Assembly: GCA_949825045.1 (NCBI GenBank)
Contig: OX463807.1
Coordinates: 11,061,501 to 11,125,500 of the forward strand
Source: Argyresthia goedartella
Taxonomy: Eukaryota; Arthropoda; Insecta; Lepidoptera; Argyresthiidae
Direction: 5' to 3'
DNA: 64,000 nucleotides
Under the pieces are notes generated by a model, which worked only from the letters and a program-made list of their open reading frames with translations, was not told the DNA's origin and searched no databases. The translations under genes and the position numbers were made by a program. Positions 29,761 through 42,597 of the stretch are shown one piece after another (within the stretch, counting starts at the first letter, position 1; every line of letters starts with the position of its first letter).

Positions 29761-31866
29761 ATCAGCCATAACCGCATCGCCACAGAGGTCGTATGTATGT
29801 GCCACTGCCATCTTACATGGGAGGAATCATTCCGATAGTATTCATGATTTGGCCTCTGCCACCGATTGAACAAGAACAGAAGCTGAAATAAAGTTTTCCG
29901 ATTTCTTGTCAGTAAGTATGTTATATTTAAGCTCGATTTTATCTCGCCAGCGGTTTCCCTTTGTTCGTAGAAACCGAGTGGCGACGGCACATCAATAAGA
30001 TGTCACTGCGCATGTGAAAAATGATTTAGAATCAAGGTGCCTTCAAACTATGGGATATACTTATACATAGATTTTTTGTATAATGTTATGCCCGACTCAG
30101 GGGTGGTTATTTACACGACACTGAAGCAAAAATGTAGGAATATATATATATTTTTTTAATTGTGGCCTTGTTACTTCTATAGCTTGCTAACGATGTCTGC
30201 AGTATCCTGAAGTGATTACTAAGGTCCCCTACAGTAAAGAACCAAAGATATATTTCACTTGCGTTTTTATCCATTAGCCATGTTTATCATAATGATGGAT
30301 ACAAAGACAAGAAATAAAAAAACAACTATTTTATAGACTTTTGAATGTATTATTATTATAACTACATTGTATTACTTGAAACCAAAAACTCGGTCGGCCA
30401 GTCCAAGGCGGACACACGAGGGTTTCATACCTAGAGTAATAAAATAACTTAAACGGCGGTAAGAACCACTTCCGATTTTCCAAGAAAACCGTTCGAAACC
30501 TGAGTTTCCACGCACTGCACAGAGTTACGTGCACTCCTGCGCATGTCATTGCCCCCTGTCCACTCGATCAAACGGTCATTTACATGGGATAGGGTAAAAC
30601 TATGTATTTACAAATGCTAATGTTAGTCTTCAAGTATCGGTATGTAGTGTGTTTAACGTTAAACCACTATGTTATGTTGGCATAAACATTAGGGAGGCGG
30701 TGTAGTCGACTTGATTCGAACGGACGCTAATGGTATATATCCAGCGATTCTAAGTTCAGCTTTAGACCGCCATACCTTAAATCTACAGGTTTCGTCCTGG
30801 CTGACGGCTGCTGTAATATTGATTTATGGAATTCCCTGATTGATTTATTGATAAAGGAGGAGACTTCTACCCAACAAGCTGCCGATGATGATACTTGATA
30901 TATGTAATATGCTCAGGCCTTTTTCCCAGAAGGGGAAGGCAGATCTTGGCATGTATCAGTCGCTTTCTCAACATTCACTTTATTATAGCCGTAAATGAAA
31001 TTGTGGTTTTGTTCCAAGTGTATCGGTTCATAAGTAATGCTAGAATATCATGATCGGTTACCTTTATCTCAGGTACGGTGGTATATTAATACGGTTACCG
31101 CATTTAGAACAGTCTAGCAGCTAGACTCTATTGAAAACTCCAGGGCCTATGGCAACGATCGTGGAGAACAGGCTAATCAATGACCCTTCAACACAATAAG
31201 AAAATATGATTAATGATGATAATAACGTCAAGTGTCACTGCTGTGATCATTTATATCAATGTAAAACTTCTATTATTTTACCTACTTATACCTAATAATA
31301 ATAAAGTCGTCACTTTAACCGAAAACAACAAAGCATTAAAAAGAAGAAGCCACTTTTTGTGGCAGTCGACTGTCGAGCGGTCGAACTTACGTAATAAGAG
31401 CCATTCTTCATGTCACGTAACGATTTTCGTCAGAAACGAGGCTAGTGCATTTGAAAGTAACGGATATATGCGTCTAGTGCCCTCTTTTTTATGCAGATGT
31501 GGTCGAATTCAGAAATCACTGTACATACGGCAATAGAACAAGAATCAACGATTTTTTTTAAATTTTCTGTCTGTCTGTTTGTTCGAGGACGACGTCAAAA
31601 CTACTAAACCGATTTTCATGCGGTTTTCATAAGAAAGACATACTAAGGAACAAGGTTTAGGCTTTGTTTCATCAAAATCAGACTTGTGTTTTTTATCGTC
31701 ATTTTTTTTTTTTGGATAATTACAACTTTATGAGTTTATGAACGCATGATTTTGGTACTGTTATTACGATTTAGCTCTCACCAAAAACTCTATTTACCAA
31801 GTTTCACAAACATCGTCTCTTCCCGCACAATAAGAGAGGTAATTTCACTGCATAAAACAATATAAA

Positions 31867-31938
31867 GCGGTGGATCGTTAGGTTCATGTGGTATTCGTGA
31901 TCTTAAAGTTGCTGGTTTAAATCCCGCCGACTATTTAG
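31867..31938 (+). repeat. tRNA-like sequence, probable SINE head or tRNA pseudogene
   Basis: About 72 bases with an A-box-like start (GTGGATCGTTAGGTTCA) and a B-box-like GGTTTAAATCCC. No convincing cloverleaf with an anticodon could be drawn, and the sequence continues into a T-rich tail. Confidence 0.35.
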
Positions 31939-32293
31939 TAATCTGTGCCGCCGGTCCGAAAGGTTTTTTATTCATTTATTTTCTACTTCTCATTTCTTTT
32001 TAACTTCCGCACCGAAGTCGTTCGGTCGCCCAGTTACTAATTTTTAATTTTACGAACTGATGGTAAAAAATCTGCTTTTTATGCAAAGAAAATCAAAAGA
32101 AACTAGGTTGAGTCTACATGAACGCAGATGCATTTATTGCCAAGTAAAAGGTTTCCATGTATTGATCAACACGCTAAGATGAAAGACTCAGCCATTTTTG
32201 CCAGGCTTAGGGGGGAGGCAGGAGTTATGAATATGTGCAGCTATGATTGGAGTATCGATTTCTAGCGTCGTGAAAGTAATTAGCACGGAGTTA

Positions 32294-32465
32294 AAGAGCT
32301 CCGTGGTCTAATGGGTTTCACGCTTGCTTCTCACACAGGAGATACAGGTTCGATTCCTGACCATGTACCAATGAGGTAATTAATTTATCTTAAGTACATT
32401 ATCGGATGTTGTAACGGTGATGGTAAACATCGTGAGGATAACCTTCATTACTCCACAGCTGCGGC
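32294..32465 (+). repeat. tRNA-derived SINE
   Basis: Starts AGAGCTCCGTGGTCTAATGG (A box), then GCTTCTCACACAGGAGATAC and GGTTCGATTCC (B box), followed by GACCATGTACCAATGAGGTA and a GATGGTAAACATCGTGAGGA segment. This order matches lepidopteran tRNA-derived SINEs. The downstream 32460-32620 segment (GCGGCGATGGGCTAGCCCCC onward) appears to be another repeat. Confidence 0.75.
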
Positions 32466-33239
32466 GATGGGCTAGCCCCCTGTCACGCAAAATGCAGTAT
32501 TGAATAACTGGCTGAACGTGGGCACATTTGCGCCTCTGCCACCCCGTATGGGAAAGTGGGATTGACGCTATAGAATGTTATGGAGTTCGGGGAGCGGAGC
32601 CCCTCCATTGAAACAGAATCGACGGCTGATTCCAGACAAATAGATACATTGGAACTGGACGTGGTGGAACACGTGCTTCACGTAGCATATGTCCACCGCG
32701 TCAGACCAGTGCATTGAATCAGAAAAAAGTCGGAGCCGTAAACCCTATATGGCGTGATGAACGTTATCAGTGTAGAGTAAAAAATCGGGAAGCGTTTTGT
32801 AGCACAAACAAAGACCTCTGCTGGACAAGTAGTCACATTGGCTCTGTTGAACAACGCCCAGGGCCAGACTCTTATGACTGCTGGAATAGACTTAAGGTCT
32901 GACCGGGCAAGCTAAGAGACGTAGTATCTCCGTTGCAGCTAGGGAAAAAATGCTTTCGTATGTCTCGATTTTTGTCAGGCTTGTCCTCAGTGATTTTGTG
33001 AGCAGGTTCGATAAATATATATTGTTTTTTTGTCGATTTAATTATTGACTATTTTATTTCAAAATGGCGGAGATTTGGGAAGAAAATGTAAAGCACTACA
33101 GCACATAACTCAATAGGTTGGATTTTAGATCAGAAATATAGTTTACGAAGTTATTGGTGCGGCTACTTTCATACTCCATGTACGTAACCAGGTACATTCA
33201 TAAGTTTGTATGTGGTATTGAAAGCAAATGCAGTCGAGT

Positions 33240-33400
33240 TATATTTTTTGTAATATTTCACTAGATGTCACCGATAAACTTCAAGGGGTCGGGGGTGTGG
33301 GGTTGAGAAATAAGGAAAAAAAAACCGAAAATTTCCTGTATCGCAAGGTCTACAGCTCACAGAGCCTCTAGTTATATTTATAATCACTATAGCGCTAATC
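33240..33400. repeat. Dispersed repeat, copy 2 of 2
   Basis: Second copy of the family at 26260-26460, sharing the ATAAACTTCAAGGGGTCGGG core and the following GGGTTGA and AAGGAAAA stretch. No coding content. Confidence 0.5.
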
Positions 33401-34550
33401 TTCAAGGTCCTATACCAACTATTCGAGTGAGTTCCCGTCGACTTCATCACTTTTGTTCGATCAACGTCTGCCCCCCGGGATCCCGTCTAGCCAATCTAGC
33501 TGTAGTTGTCCCCCTCTCCACATCATGCAATTCCTAAAGTCCACGCAGACTTAGTTGCGGGCATCAGCTAATAACGAAAAATAACTCAAAGTTGATGGCC
33601 TAATTATTACACTCTGAAAAATTCACGGGTCTGACGGTCTCAAAGATATGTGATGTTTCATAGAGTGCAGGAAAATTAAACTTTTACCCGGACATTTGAA
33701 ACATCACAAAAGTGGTCTGATTAATATCAAAAAAAAAATATCTTGGAGAAAATCCGCCATCTTGAAAAAAAAACAATTTACAAGCATAGCAGCTGAACCG
33801 AGCGTCTGATAGTATTTTTGCGCCAAATTACTTAATTTAGGCTGCGTTATCCATCAAAACACTAAATAATAACGGCAGCTGGCGTACCACCCTAATATGT
33901 TGAATGTTTTGAGGTCGTATTTTCTCAATTTATCAACTACATTACTATGGGGATTTTTCTCAGTAGGTATTTAAAAATTAAAACGTAATTAGCATTTGCA
34001 ATTTCCATTAGCTCTTTGCAAACATACATTTAACGCGAAATGGGTTGCACCATGATACTTACAGGGATTATTATTACAGGAATAGCGGTCCAGTCCTGTC
34101 AAATTCACACTACGTCATATTGTCACGTATAGTCCATCATTTTAAGTAGCAACTGGAGTATGAATTAGTGTGGATTCGATAGGACTCAACCTCGATAATG
34201 GTATGCTTGTATCTCGCATGGCTGGGCTGGGCTGGGCACATGACATATATGACATGACAAGTCAAGGAAATGTATGACCATGATTTGGTCAAAGAGGATA
34301 CAATCAAGAAGGATAACCTCAGATATTCAAACATTAGTCCAAACCTCAAAATCTCAGTTAAGTTTTATTGCGACTGATGAAAAAATCCTCGATTTAATTC
34401 TGTAATGCTAAAGGTAAGAACGTATCACTATTAGAGTAACGTAACCTAACATGATGATCTCGATGCGGTACGAGACGCCCATAGAAGCCTGCCATAGCCT
34501 GCCATCGTCCTTTATATACCAATTGCGGATCTAGGAGTCTCCTATTTAGT
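33401..34550. other. Gene-free stretch
   Basis: AT-rich DNA with a loose inverted pair (TGATGTTTCA at 33652 and TGAAACATCA at 33698). An 18-bp direct repeat AGGAGTCTCCTATTTAGT (34533 and 34554) marks the left side of the next insertion. Confidence 0.35.
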
Positions 34551-35310
34551 GATAGGAGTCTCCTATTTAGTCACAGTTAATAATTTATTATTAAACGCTG
34601 GTAAAACCAAGTGTATCAAATTCTCACTTCCAAATGTCAGGCAAGTTGAGACCAGTTTGGTGTTAGACAACAGCACGTTAGAATTGGTAAATGAAACGAA
34701 GTTTCTTGGAATAACCATTGATAGTAAATTGCAGTGGGGACCCCACATAGATAAATTGGCTGGTAAATTAAGTTCTGCGGCTTACGCTGTTAGGAACATC
34801 AGACAAAGCACGGATGTGGCTACATCTAGGCTAGTATATTTTAGTTACTTTCATAGTGTGATGTCCTATGGTATCTTGTTGTGGGGGAAAGCAGCGGATA
34901 TTCAAACTATTTTTATTTTACAGAAAAGAGCTATTCGAGCAATTTATAATTTAAAACGAACAGACTCCTTAAGAGAGCTTTTTAAAGAAATTGACATACT
35001 AACAGTAGCTAGTCAATTTATTTTCGAAAATATAATGTATGTACGCAAGAACCTTACTACATTTTCCAAACTTAGCGACAGCTGTAATGTTAACCTAAGA
35101 AATAATCACAGACTATGTGCGCCCCGTTTAAGACTCGCGAAGGTTAGCAATTCTTTCAAGGGTCAGTGCATTCTCTACTACAATAAGATACCTCTGGAGA
35201 TTTTGAAATTGCCATTTGAGCAATTTAAAAAGCATGTTAAAGCGACTTTGTCGAAAAAGGGATATTACAATGTTCAAGATTACTTAAATGACAGGACTGT
35301 ATGGGGTTAA
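34549..35310 (+). pseudogene. C-terminal RT fragment of the jockey-type element
   Basis: A 253-codon open frame. The first few residues come from flanking DNA, because the RT part begins near 34572. It includes LLLNAGKTKCIKF, then NETKFLGITIDSKLQWGPHI (the end of the RT palm/thumb), YGILLWGKAADI, LQKRAIRAIYNL and the C-terminal FEQFKKHVKATLSKKGYYNV. The active-site YADD lies upstream and is missing, so the fragment cannot function even though the frame is open. Confidence 0.8.
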
Positions 35311-35580
35311 TCTGGCTCAACACAGACCTTGCTGTTAATAATTTTGTAATTATTTATTCCTGCTTATTAATCATAACAATTAAATTTTTCATATTTGTAT
35401 TAGTTAAGCACAACCTATTTTTAAAAGAGATCTAAAAATAAATCTGTGGGAGTTTCTACGCCCTTCTTCTCCCACAGTGGTCCAATGTAGAGAAGAGGCA
35501 AAAAATGACGTTTGCTAAGTATATGTAAATATCTACAGTAATAAAGTACTTTGACTATTGACTATTGACTATTGATTGAC
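34554..35580 (+). mobile_element. Jockey-type non-LTR relic, copy 2, 5'-truncated
   Basis: Contains the C-terminal RT ORF, a ~240-bp 3' UTR with an inverted pair (GTGGGAGTTTCTACGCCCTT against TCTCCCACAGTGG), an AATAAAG and a terminal (TTGACTA)3 tail at about 35551-35577. It is the intact counterpart of the split copy at 19455-21230. Truncation at the 5' end is typical of target-primed reverse transcription. Confidence 0.8.
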
Positions 35581-35838
35581 AGACAAGGCACAACCTATTC
35601 CGTTGGACCCAAAGCCTTTGTACAGGGGTTTCTTCTAAAGCGTAGGGTAGGAAGAAGGGATTTGGCGAACTACATCCCCTAAAGAGGGAAATATTACAGT
35701 TTGTTCAAAGATCAAAAAGTACTTGTATTGTATTAAACTTAGTTTAAGGTTCCAGTGTATCTTTCATCTGTATATTCATATTTGTACTTTGGTGAATAAA
35801 TTTCATTTTCATTTTCATTTTCATTTTCATTTTCATTT
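35581..35838 (+). repeat. Retroposon 3' end with (ATTTTC)n tail
   Basis: Ends GTGAATAAATTTC followed by about six ATTTTC hexamers (35801-35838). A short tandem repeat after AATAAA is how many insect non-LTR elements end. The preceding 200 bp have no coding content, so the parent family is unclear. Confidence 0.5.
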
Positions 35839-36119
35839 ACTTGACATAAAAAGCTGAAATTTTGCAGGTAGGTAGTTCATATATGCCATACCCACTATGG
35901 GGCGGAGCGGAACAGGGGGTATTTTTTTATGAACGTTATAAAAAACGTTGACCGAAGATTCAGAAGTTTGTACGAAAATCAGAATCGGTTTTTACAAGAT
36001 AGCGGATTTTCCCCAAGATGGATTTATGGTAACTTTAGGATATCAATAAGTTGAACATTCTTCAACATTTACACGAATATTTAGCTTGACGTTTTTTTTA
36101 TATTTTCCTACATTTATAT

Positions 36120-36195
36120 TTTTCACGGATGGATAAAAAGTGGAGGCTTAGTAAGGGTTCCGTTGGCACTTTTTGGTCACGAAACCCTAATTTAC
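36120..36195 (+). repeat. Dispersed repeat piece, related to 21290-21385
   Basis: GGATGGATAAAAAGTGGAGG, then TTAGTAAGGGTTCCGTTGGC and CACGAAACCCTAA, the same order as GGACGGATAAC, TACTAATAGGGTCCCGTTGG and GTACGGAACACTAA at 21320-21385. Confidence 0.5.
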
Positions 36196-38689
36196 TTAAG
36201 GAGATCCTCATCCATACCACAGATTAACCAGTAAACCTTCATTCTGTACCCTAAAAATCTTTAAAGGTCAAAAGGATAACATGAAAGTCTTAAACACCCG
36301 CGGCAAAATAAGTAATCCACGCATAACGTGTTGTCCGACCTTTTCCCACACGGGGTGGAGGAGGTACAAACTTGTGTAGTTAGTCAAAAATCCTACATGT
36401 GACAGGCCGAGCACAGGACTAGCTCATCGACACTACCATCGATTATGTGCGCGCGGGGCCGGCCAATGGGCTACTCCACAAGAGAAACACAACACTGACC
36501 TAACTCGAAGACACTTCTCACACTTCGTCGAAGTGTTACACGGATGGAAGCACTCACACAATCGCATTTCTCAAGTCTCGCCTTCTAGACTGTACCTATA
36601 AGGCATCTTTATATACATAAATTATGAACCCTTCAGACCCTTTTATTCAGTAAGTGGAATTTTAGGTTATCTATTAAAGCAGCTCGATTTTCTTATGGTG
36701 TTTTTCCTTCAATGTTTAAGCGTTCCTATTAATCCTAATAAATTTTTGAGGCAAGAGGTTTTTTAGCTTTCAATTTTTAAGTTGAAATTAATGAAGGAAA
36801 ATTTTAAAAAATATAATAATTATGGAATGAGGTAATCAAATTGTTGAGTTAGTCAGAGATTGGCGGGTCACATACATGTTCATAGATTGCTCAACGACGC
36901 ACATGCTTTGAAAGTGAGTCCGTTTTGCTTTCTGAATCCGATCGGATAAATCATACTTATTTGACGGATATAATATTTGCCTCGTGTGTAATAAAGCCGG
37001 CCACGCCCTACCGGCAATAAATGTATTCAAGCTGGTAAGTAACAAAATTGTATGCAGTAAGTGAAGAACCAGTTATTCTTGTTATGTCGGCTGTTGCGAT
37101 TTAGATCACGGTAGAAATAACAAAAAGATGACATTATTATGTAGATAGTAATGTCATCTGACATCACTCAGAACGCTTTTTTGTAGAGGTTAAGGACACA
37201 AAACAGTTTATTAGACAAGATATTATTTCATTAGGTGTAGCTAGAATTGTTTGATATTATTAGTGGTTAAATTTTCATTAAGATGCTCTTTTTATTTACA
37301 ACTCGCTGTTCGTTTGAGCAATTTCGACCCGAAATGGGTTTTTGTAGATCATCGACAGAAAGTTATCTGATTAAACAACTCTCGTGCTCAAAATTATGTA
37401 ATAGCTATAAATATATATTCATAAGTCAATACCGCATGTTGCTGAACTCACAGACGATAGTCAAGGTGCAGGCGATTGAAGGGTAGGTGCAATATGTATA
37501 TTTTACTTGTTTTGTAGACAACGTCGCACACTGTCTTAGACGACATGAAAAAAGGGTTATCCCCCTTACCTTACTATTACCCCTTGTTATCAGATAAAGG
37601 GTTAGTTCTTGTTATTAAAACACGAGAGTAAAACACCAGATTTCTAATTCTAAATAGTTTGCGAGGCATACATATTTTCATTTGACCTTTCCTGGGTGCT
37701 ACTAAATTGAAAAAATAATCTTACTCCTTATGATGCGAACGTTCTCTAAAAAACTACCAGGTATAGGAAACAACCATTCAGAGTCGATGTGTTATCTATG
37801 CTAGACGAAGACAATGAAATGAAGATGATCTAAAAACACCAAGTCCCACGGGGAAAGGTAAGAATTTTAATGAAGACTCATAATTTATGAAAGTAAATCC
37901 AGCACTTGACAATGAAGATGATAATAATGAACTTTATAAAATGTCATCATCATCAGTCGTGAACTCGTGACTGAGAAATGCAATTTGAAGCTGAGGAGGG
38001 AGAAGGAACTTATACATTCTTCATACGGAAGAGAAGACAAAACAAGGAACAATCATTATCAGGCAACCACAATAACAGTCTGGATTTAATAATAGTTACT
38101 CATACTAAACTTCTATTTACTGGAAATTAAGCTAGATTGAGCATGCTCCACCACGCTGGCTCAATGCAGGTTGATGAAGGATGTTAGGCTAGTGGCTAAC
38201 CCGACTGTCAGAAATTAGGCCCTGTTTGGTCCTTTTTTCTCAAACAGCTTTATTACTAAAATATTTACGGGTTAATATAATAAATTTGTATCGCACTTCG
38301 AATATACAATCGCCTGGGGGTACCAATGAACTTTTAATATATTATTCTATTGACAGTACTTAATTTAAGGAGGAATATGGATTATCGATAAAGTAGGAAA
38401 GAAAACAAACAATAACTGTGGGTTTTCCACGGTTCTAGAAAGGTGCTAGCATTCAAGTCAAATTAGACCCTATGAACGACTGCATCTCTTGGCTCTTAAA
38501 CCGGTAATTAGGTAACCACTGGTACCGCGATGTCATGTACCGGAACTAAGATCTCCGGGAACCAATGAAAGCTGTCTCACGGCGACTACACGTCATATCT
38601 TCGGAAACAGACGAAGAGTCTTCTTTCGATACATGTTTTGAATTGGCAGTTGCTTACACGGACGATTGACCCCTTTAAGTCCATTTTAA

Positions 38690-38830
38690 TCAATTCCCAA
38701 AATAAACATAAACATAAACATTTATATACAGGCACATACATTGCTGCTGGCACCACACTTGGATAACCTGTGTTGTGGGAAATAGAAACAGAGACGTCAC
38801 CCACATATAAACATTCAAGACGTGGTACCG
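38690..38830 (-). repeat. Dispersed repeat, copy 2 of 2
   Basis: Second copy of the 29626-29760 family, with a local expansion of ACATAA units at 38702-38720. It is open on the minus strand (GDVSVSISHNTGYPSVVP), but the homologous copy is also non-genic, so this is not a gene. Confidence 0.55.
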
Positions 38831-40480
38831 GATAATAAGCAACAAGCGAAAATGTAAAAAAAATACATACAATTTCTTAAACCATGTACCATTACAATCA
38901 ATCACATAGGCAAGCATTATTAGAAAATAAAACGAACACTGTTATTGAGACAAATTGTAGTATTAAGGTCTAATCCATGTATGTATTACTCGTAGAATAA
39001 AAAATATTCAGGAAGTCGCTGCCATAAGCCAATTGCATTTCTTGAGCACCGTATCATTTCATGCCCAACCAATCACGATGATGGCATGTGGCATTTTTAT
39101 GTTGACACTGCTGAAACTTTTGCCAATGCAAACCCTCTTACTCTGATCGCAATATGGTCTAGAGTACCGCAAACATAGCAAATGGGCAACTGTGGTTTAT
39201 GTGAGGTCTCGTTATTATGACAGACGTCGCTGTGTGTTTTATTGCAGTTCAATTCGGAGTACCTACAGGCAAATGCAACGAACCGTACCATTGACAAATA
39301 GAGATCCTCTACGAAATTATTCTGGTATCATTAATTTATTAATTGCACCAACAATATTACGATGTTTCATAATTTTCATCAGCAAATATTACATTCATCC
39401 TTTCCACATTTGCAAAAGTTTCAACTGTGTTACTACAAAAATGTTACACGTTAAATCCTATATACATATATAGTTTTACCCAAAACGTATTTACAGCAGT
39501 TTAGTTTTTCGTGGTTAGACCCAAAGTCCGAAAATCTTAATTTTACTAAGAATATTTCAAAACCTGGGGTGGGTGGTGGGTTCTACCTGCTGAGACGCAG
39601 AGAACCTAAAAAGGATCTTTTATGACAGACGTCACCTAGAGTACTGTAAATTCTATTGTGGGCATTTATGGGCAAAGAAAATAAAATTTGCCTTAATTGT
39701 TGTGTCATTATTTTTTCTTTTCCGGCCAGCAGAGATAGCGAAAGGGTTAACCAACTTATTTCAACGACTTCCATAGCTCACGTAATATCCCGACATTCGA
39801 CATAATATGTATAACGGCCATACTTCTATCCAACGCCACAACTGTACCAATCTTACCAATCATGTAATTATGCATGAAAAAATACTAATCACAACACGAT
39901 TATCTAACACGACCTGTTTTTTATTGAGACCTAGCTTGTTTATGCTAGATTGGCCAATTTTTCAATAGTGATTAAAATTCCTAGAAGTCCGAAAATTACA
40001 TGATTAGGCTACAGGATATTTCAGTCATTGTCAGGTGCTCACCGTAAGACAGCTCTTTACTACCCAAACCATATTTAGGAAGCCAAGAAGTGGATATTAA
40101 GACTAAGTTGAACCTAGAGGAAAAACAACGTATGTAAGTTCTTGGTTTTTAATAGTGTGTCGCTAAAAACATTTTACGCAAATAAGTCATGTGCTTTCTT
40201 GTCCCTCATTTATACAATAAAATAGCAAATAAATATAAATTTATATGAAAAATAGGCATGAATTAAATCAAATATTATACAAAGTGATATCACTTCAATC
40301 ACACGACACAACACTTCACACAATTAACCTCTCTCTCACATATACAAATAAATCACTTATACCATCACAATATCGTGTTACATAATAAAATCTATCTTTC
40401 TGAATATTCCTTCAAAATCAGATGAACAACAAATAAATTCCAATATAATCTCCATATACATATGTGAATGATACATAATG

Positions 40481-40815
40481 CCTAATTAAGTACAGTTACA
40501 TACACTAGTTTATCCACACACATAACATAAGCTCTCTTTGATGTGTTCAGGAACCGCATGATTGACCGGCATTGTAGCATTGAGTTGTTTAGCTTGTTCT
40601 GTAGTACCAACTTCACAGATAAAGTAGGGGCGGCACGCAGGCGGGCGTCGGCGTCCGAAATTTGAATGTCATAATATGTAGAAAATTTACACATTATGGT
40701 CATAATGCTCAATATTCAGATAAGAAATGAGTTTTTACAAAGTAGTTTAACATTATGCTGATTGTAACGTGCGGTTTTTGGATGCAGTAAAGAGGGTTTA
40801 TGATACGTGTGTGGA
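40481..40815 (-). repeat. Dispersed repeat family R, copy 1
   Basis: About 335 bp highly similar to 45951-46275 (CTAATTA-GTACAGTTACAT, AAGCTCTCTTTGATGTGTTC, AGGGGCGGCACGCAGGCGGG, GAGGGTTTATGATACG), with a third, partial copy at 49591-49740. Two copies lie in introns of the host gene and one between exons 1A and 1B. The open frame within it (minus) is shared by two copies but has no recognisable domain. Confidence 0.75.
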
Positions 40816-41819
40816 TAAAAGAAATAATAATAGAAATATTAGATGTAAAATTGTAAATTGTAAATTAAAAAAACATTTTGGCAAGACCAGAAGAGAAACT
40901 GTTGCCTATTTTTCGGTTCGTAGCCTAGTTTAGGTAACAGAAACACAAATTAAGTAAATCTTTGTTTTGATGAATACAATTATTTTTATTCTTATTTCTA
41001 TGCCCACATCTCCAAGACAATCAGAAAATAATTTACATTTTCTACTACGGATAATCTCCAGTTGAAATATCGACCTGGAAAGATGGAAAGTCGGTTCCTT
41101 TCAACCGCCGCAGTGCTACCTGAGTATAAAACTTTAACGGAAATAAAAATACCATAAAGCATAGACACAATAGCTTGTAACTACAATGTGTAAGGAAGGA
41201 ATCTACTTTCTTTGCGGCGAGTTACTGGAAGCAAGCAAGTGGCGAGCATGTCACGGAAATCGTATTTGAAACACATCAAAAGTAATTTTTGGGAGAAAGT
41301 GTATGTATAATTATGATGGTATCTGTTGTTTATGAGGACATCTTTACGTTTTGTACAATTAATTTACTGACCTTTAATGTTTTTACCGAAAATCATTCTT
41401 TCATTAATTAAATAAATTATATGATCTTTGTAAAATCTGCTAAACTCAATCACATCAACGAATACATTGAAGAAGTAAGGCGGAACATAAAAGATTGCGT
41501 GGATATCCACGTTACTGTGACATTGCGCAAGAAATGCTCTCTGATATAGATCATTTGATAACGTGACCGAACCATAGTTCAATGAACCTTCATCTTGTTC
41601 GCATCATCTAACAAATTCACTTTCCTCAGCATATAGCCCTCTCAGCCTATCTCGTTACTCGCTTCAGTTCTTACTTCAGGCAATAAATATATTGTTTACG
41701 AGTCTTAACTACCAAATTTACAAAATGTAGTAGTTTCTCAGAACCGTATTTATTGCTATAGGTCACTTTCTGTCTGAACACTGAAGTTAAGATTATTGGG
41801 TTACAACCAAAACACAACC

Positions 41820-42350
41820 TGGAGCCGAGGCGAAGCGGAGCGGAGAGAGGCGAAGCGGGTCGGAACGAAGGGACTCCTTGTGGTTAAGGTTGCTCAATTT
41901 TGATGAACATTTAGTAAATTTAATGAACATTTAGTAAATTTGGGATGAAAATGTATTTTTTGGTTGTAACTTTTTAGTCAATTAGATAAACTACTTTGAT
42001 CCCGCCGCAGTAACTATCATGAAACAGCTGGACCATATTACTGATAGTATGGCGATACTATCAGTAATCGAACCGCCACCTACAGCCATGCTTTAATCAA
42101 CGTCATAAGGTTTATCCATAGAAATAATACGGGGTTTCTGATTGTTCTTCATTGTATTATAACGATCCTAGCTGCATAGATATCTGAATGTCGCCGTGAG
42201 ACCTCTGTCTTTATGTCCTTGTACATAAAAGTTCAGTTCAGTTCAGACAGTTCAACTCGTTTAGTTATTCGTCCGTCAATTTTCGTGATCGAGCTGCGGG
42301 TTTATCGGTAACCCATCGATACATTTCAGACAAATTTCTTACCTCGGAAG
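41820..42350. other. Gene-free stretch with small repeats
   Basis: Holds a purine-rich GAGGCGAAGCGGAGCGG repeat (41826-41865), a 20-bp direct duplication ATGAACATTTAGTAAATTT (41902 and 41921), and a perfect hairpin ATTACTGATAGTAT / ATACTATCAGTAAT at 42037-42068. Confidence 0.5.
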
Positions 42351-42576
42351 ACGGACGACCCAGTCAGTGCGTGCGGCGCGATGACGTCATCGGCGCACGC
42401 GCATAAAAAACTTTCGCTTTTCACTGCCAAGGCTTGCGCACGGCGGCAGTGGATGTGAGATTGTTTACACGCTCAAGTTGGTGACGTTACTTTAATTCAT
42501 TGCCATTGGCGTTACGGATCATTTATTCAGATATTAATTTACCAGCAATCATTGATTGAAAGTGTTCTACGATTGG
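42351..42576 (+). promoter_or_regulatory. Candidate promoter and 5' UTR for first exon 1B, with CRE
   Basis: A GC-rich island with the 12-bp palindrome GATGACGTCATC (TGACGTCA at 42382-42389), the consensus CRE/ATF binding site. A CATAAAAAA TATA-like element follows at 42402. The likely start lies around 42425-42435, giving a 5' UTR of about 145 bases before the ATG at 42577. CREB/ATF-type bZIP control is an inference from the site alone. Confidence 0.5.
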
Positions 42577-42597
42577 ATGATTCGATCGAAGAAAAAG
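42577..42597 (+). CDS. Exon 1B: start codon and signal-peptide n-region
   Basis: Seven codons, MIRSKKK, ending AAG|GTTTGAG in phase 0. With exon 2 it forms a classical secretion signal: four basic residues followed by a hydrophobic core and small residues before the likely cleavage after SVSA. It lies 188 bases after the CRE. Confidence 0.6.

Larger units (their letters stand above)
28934..42350. other. Putative long intron, gene-free apart from repeats
   Basis: No host coding exon recognised. It holds a dispersed repeat pair (29626-29760 and 38690-38830), tRNA-like and SINE sequence (31867-32465), a repeat at 33240-33400, the jockey-type relic and following tails (34565-35838) and a repeat at 40481-40815. 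The remaining AT-rich DNA shows nothing I can name. Confidence 0.4.

Noticed and set aside
29499..29990. 163-codon minus-strand open frame
   Set aside because: It runs through the dispersed repeat also found at 38690-38830 and has no domain.
31867..31938. Functional tRNA gene
   Set aside because: A-box- and B-box-like sequence only; the arms do not pair into a credible cloverleaf.
39097..39297. 66-codon minus-strand frame with several Cys residues
   Set aside because: The cysteines do not form a known knuckle or finger spacing, and the frame has no supporting context.
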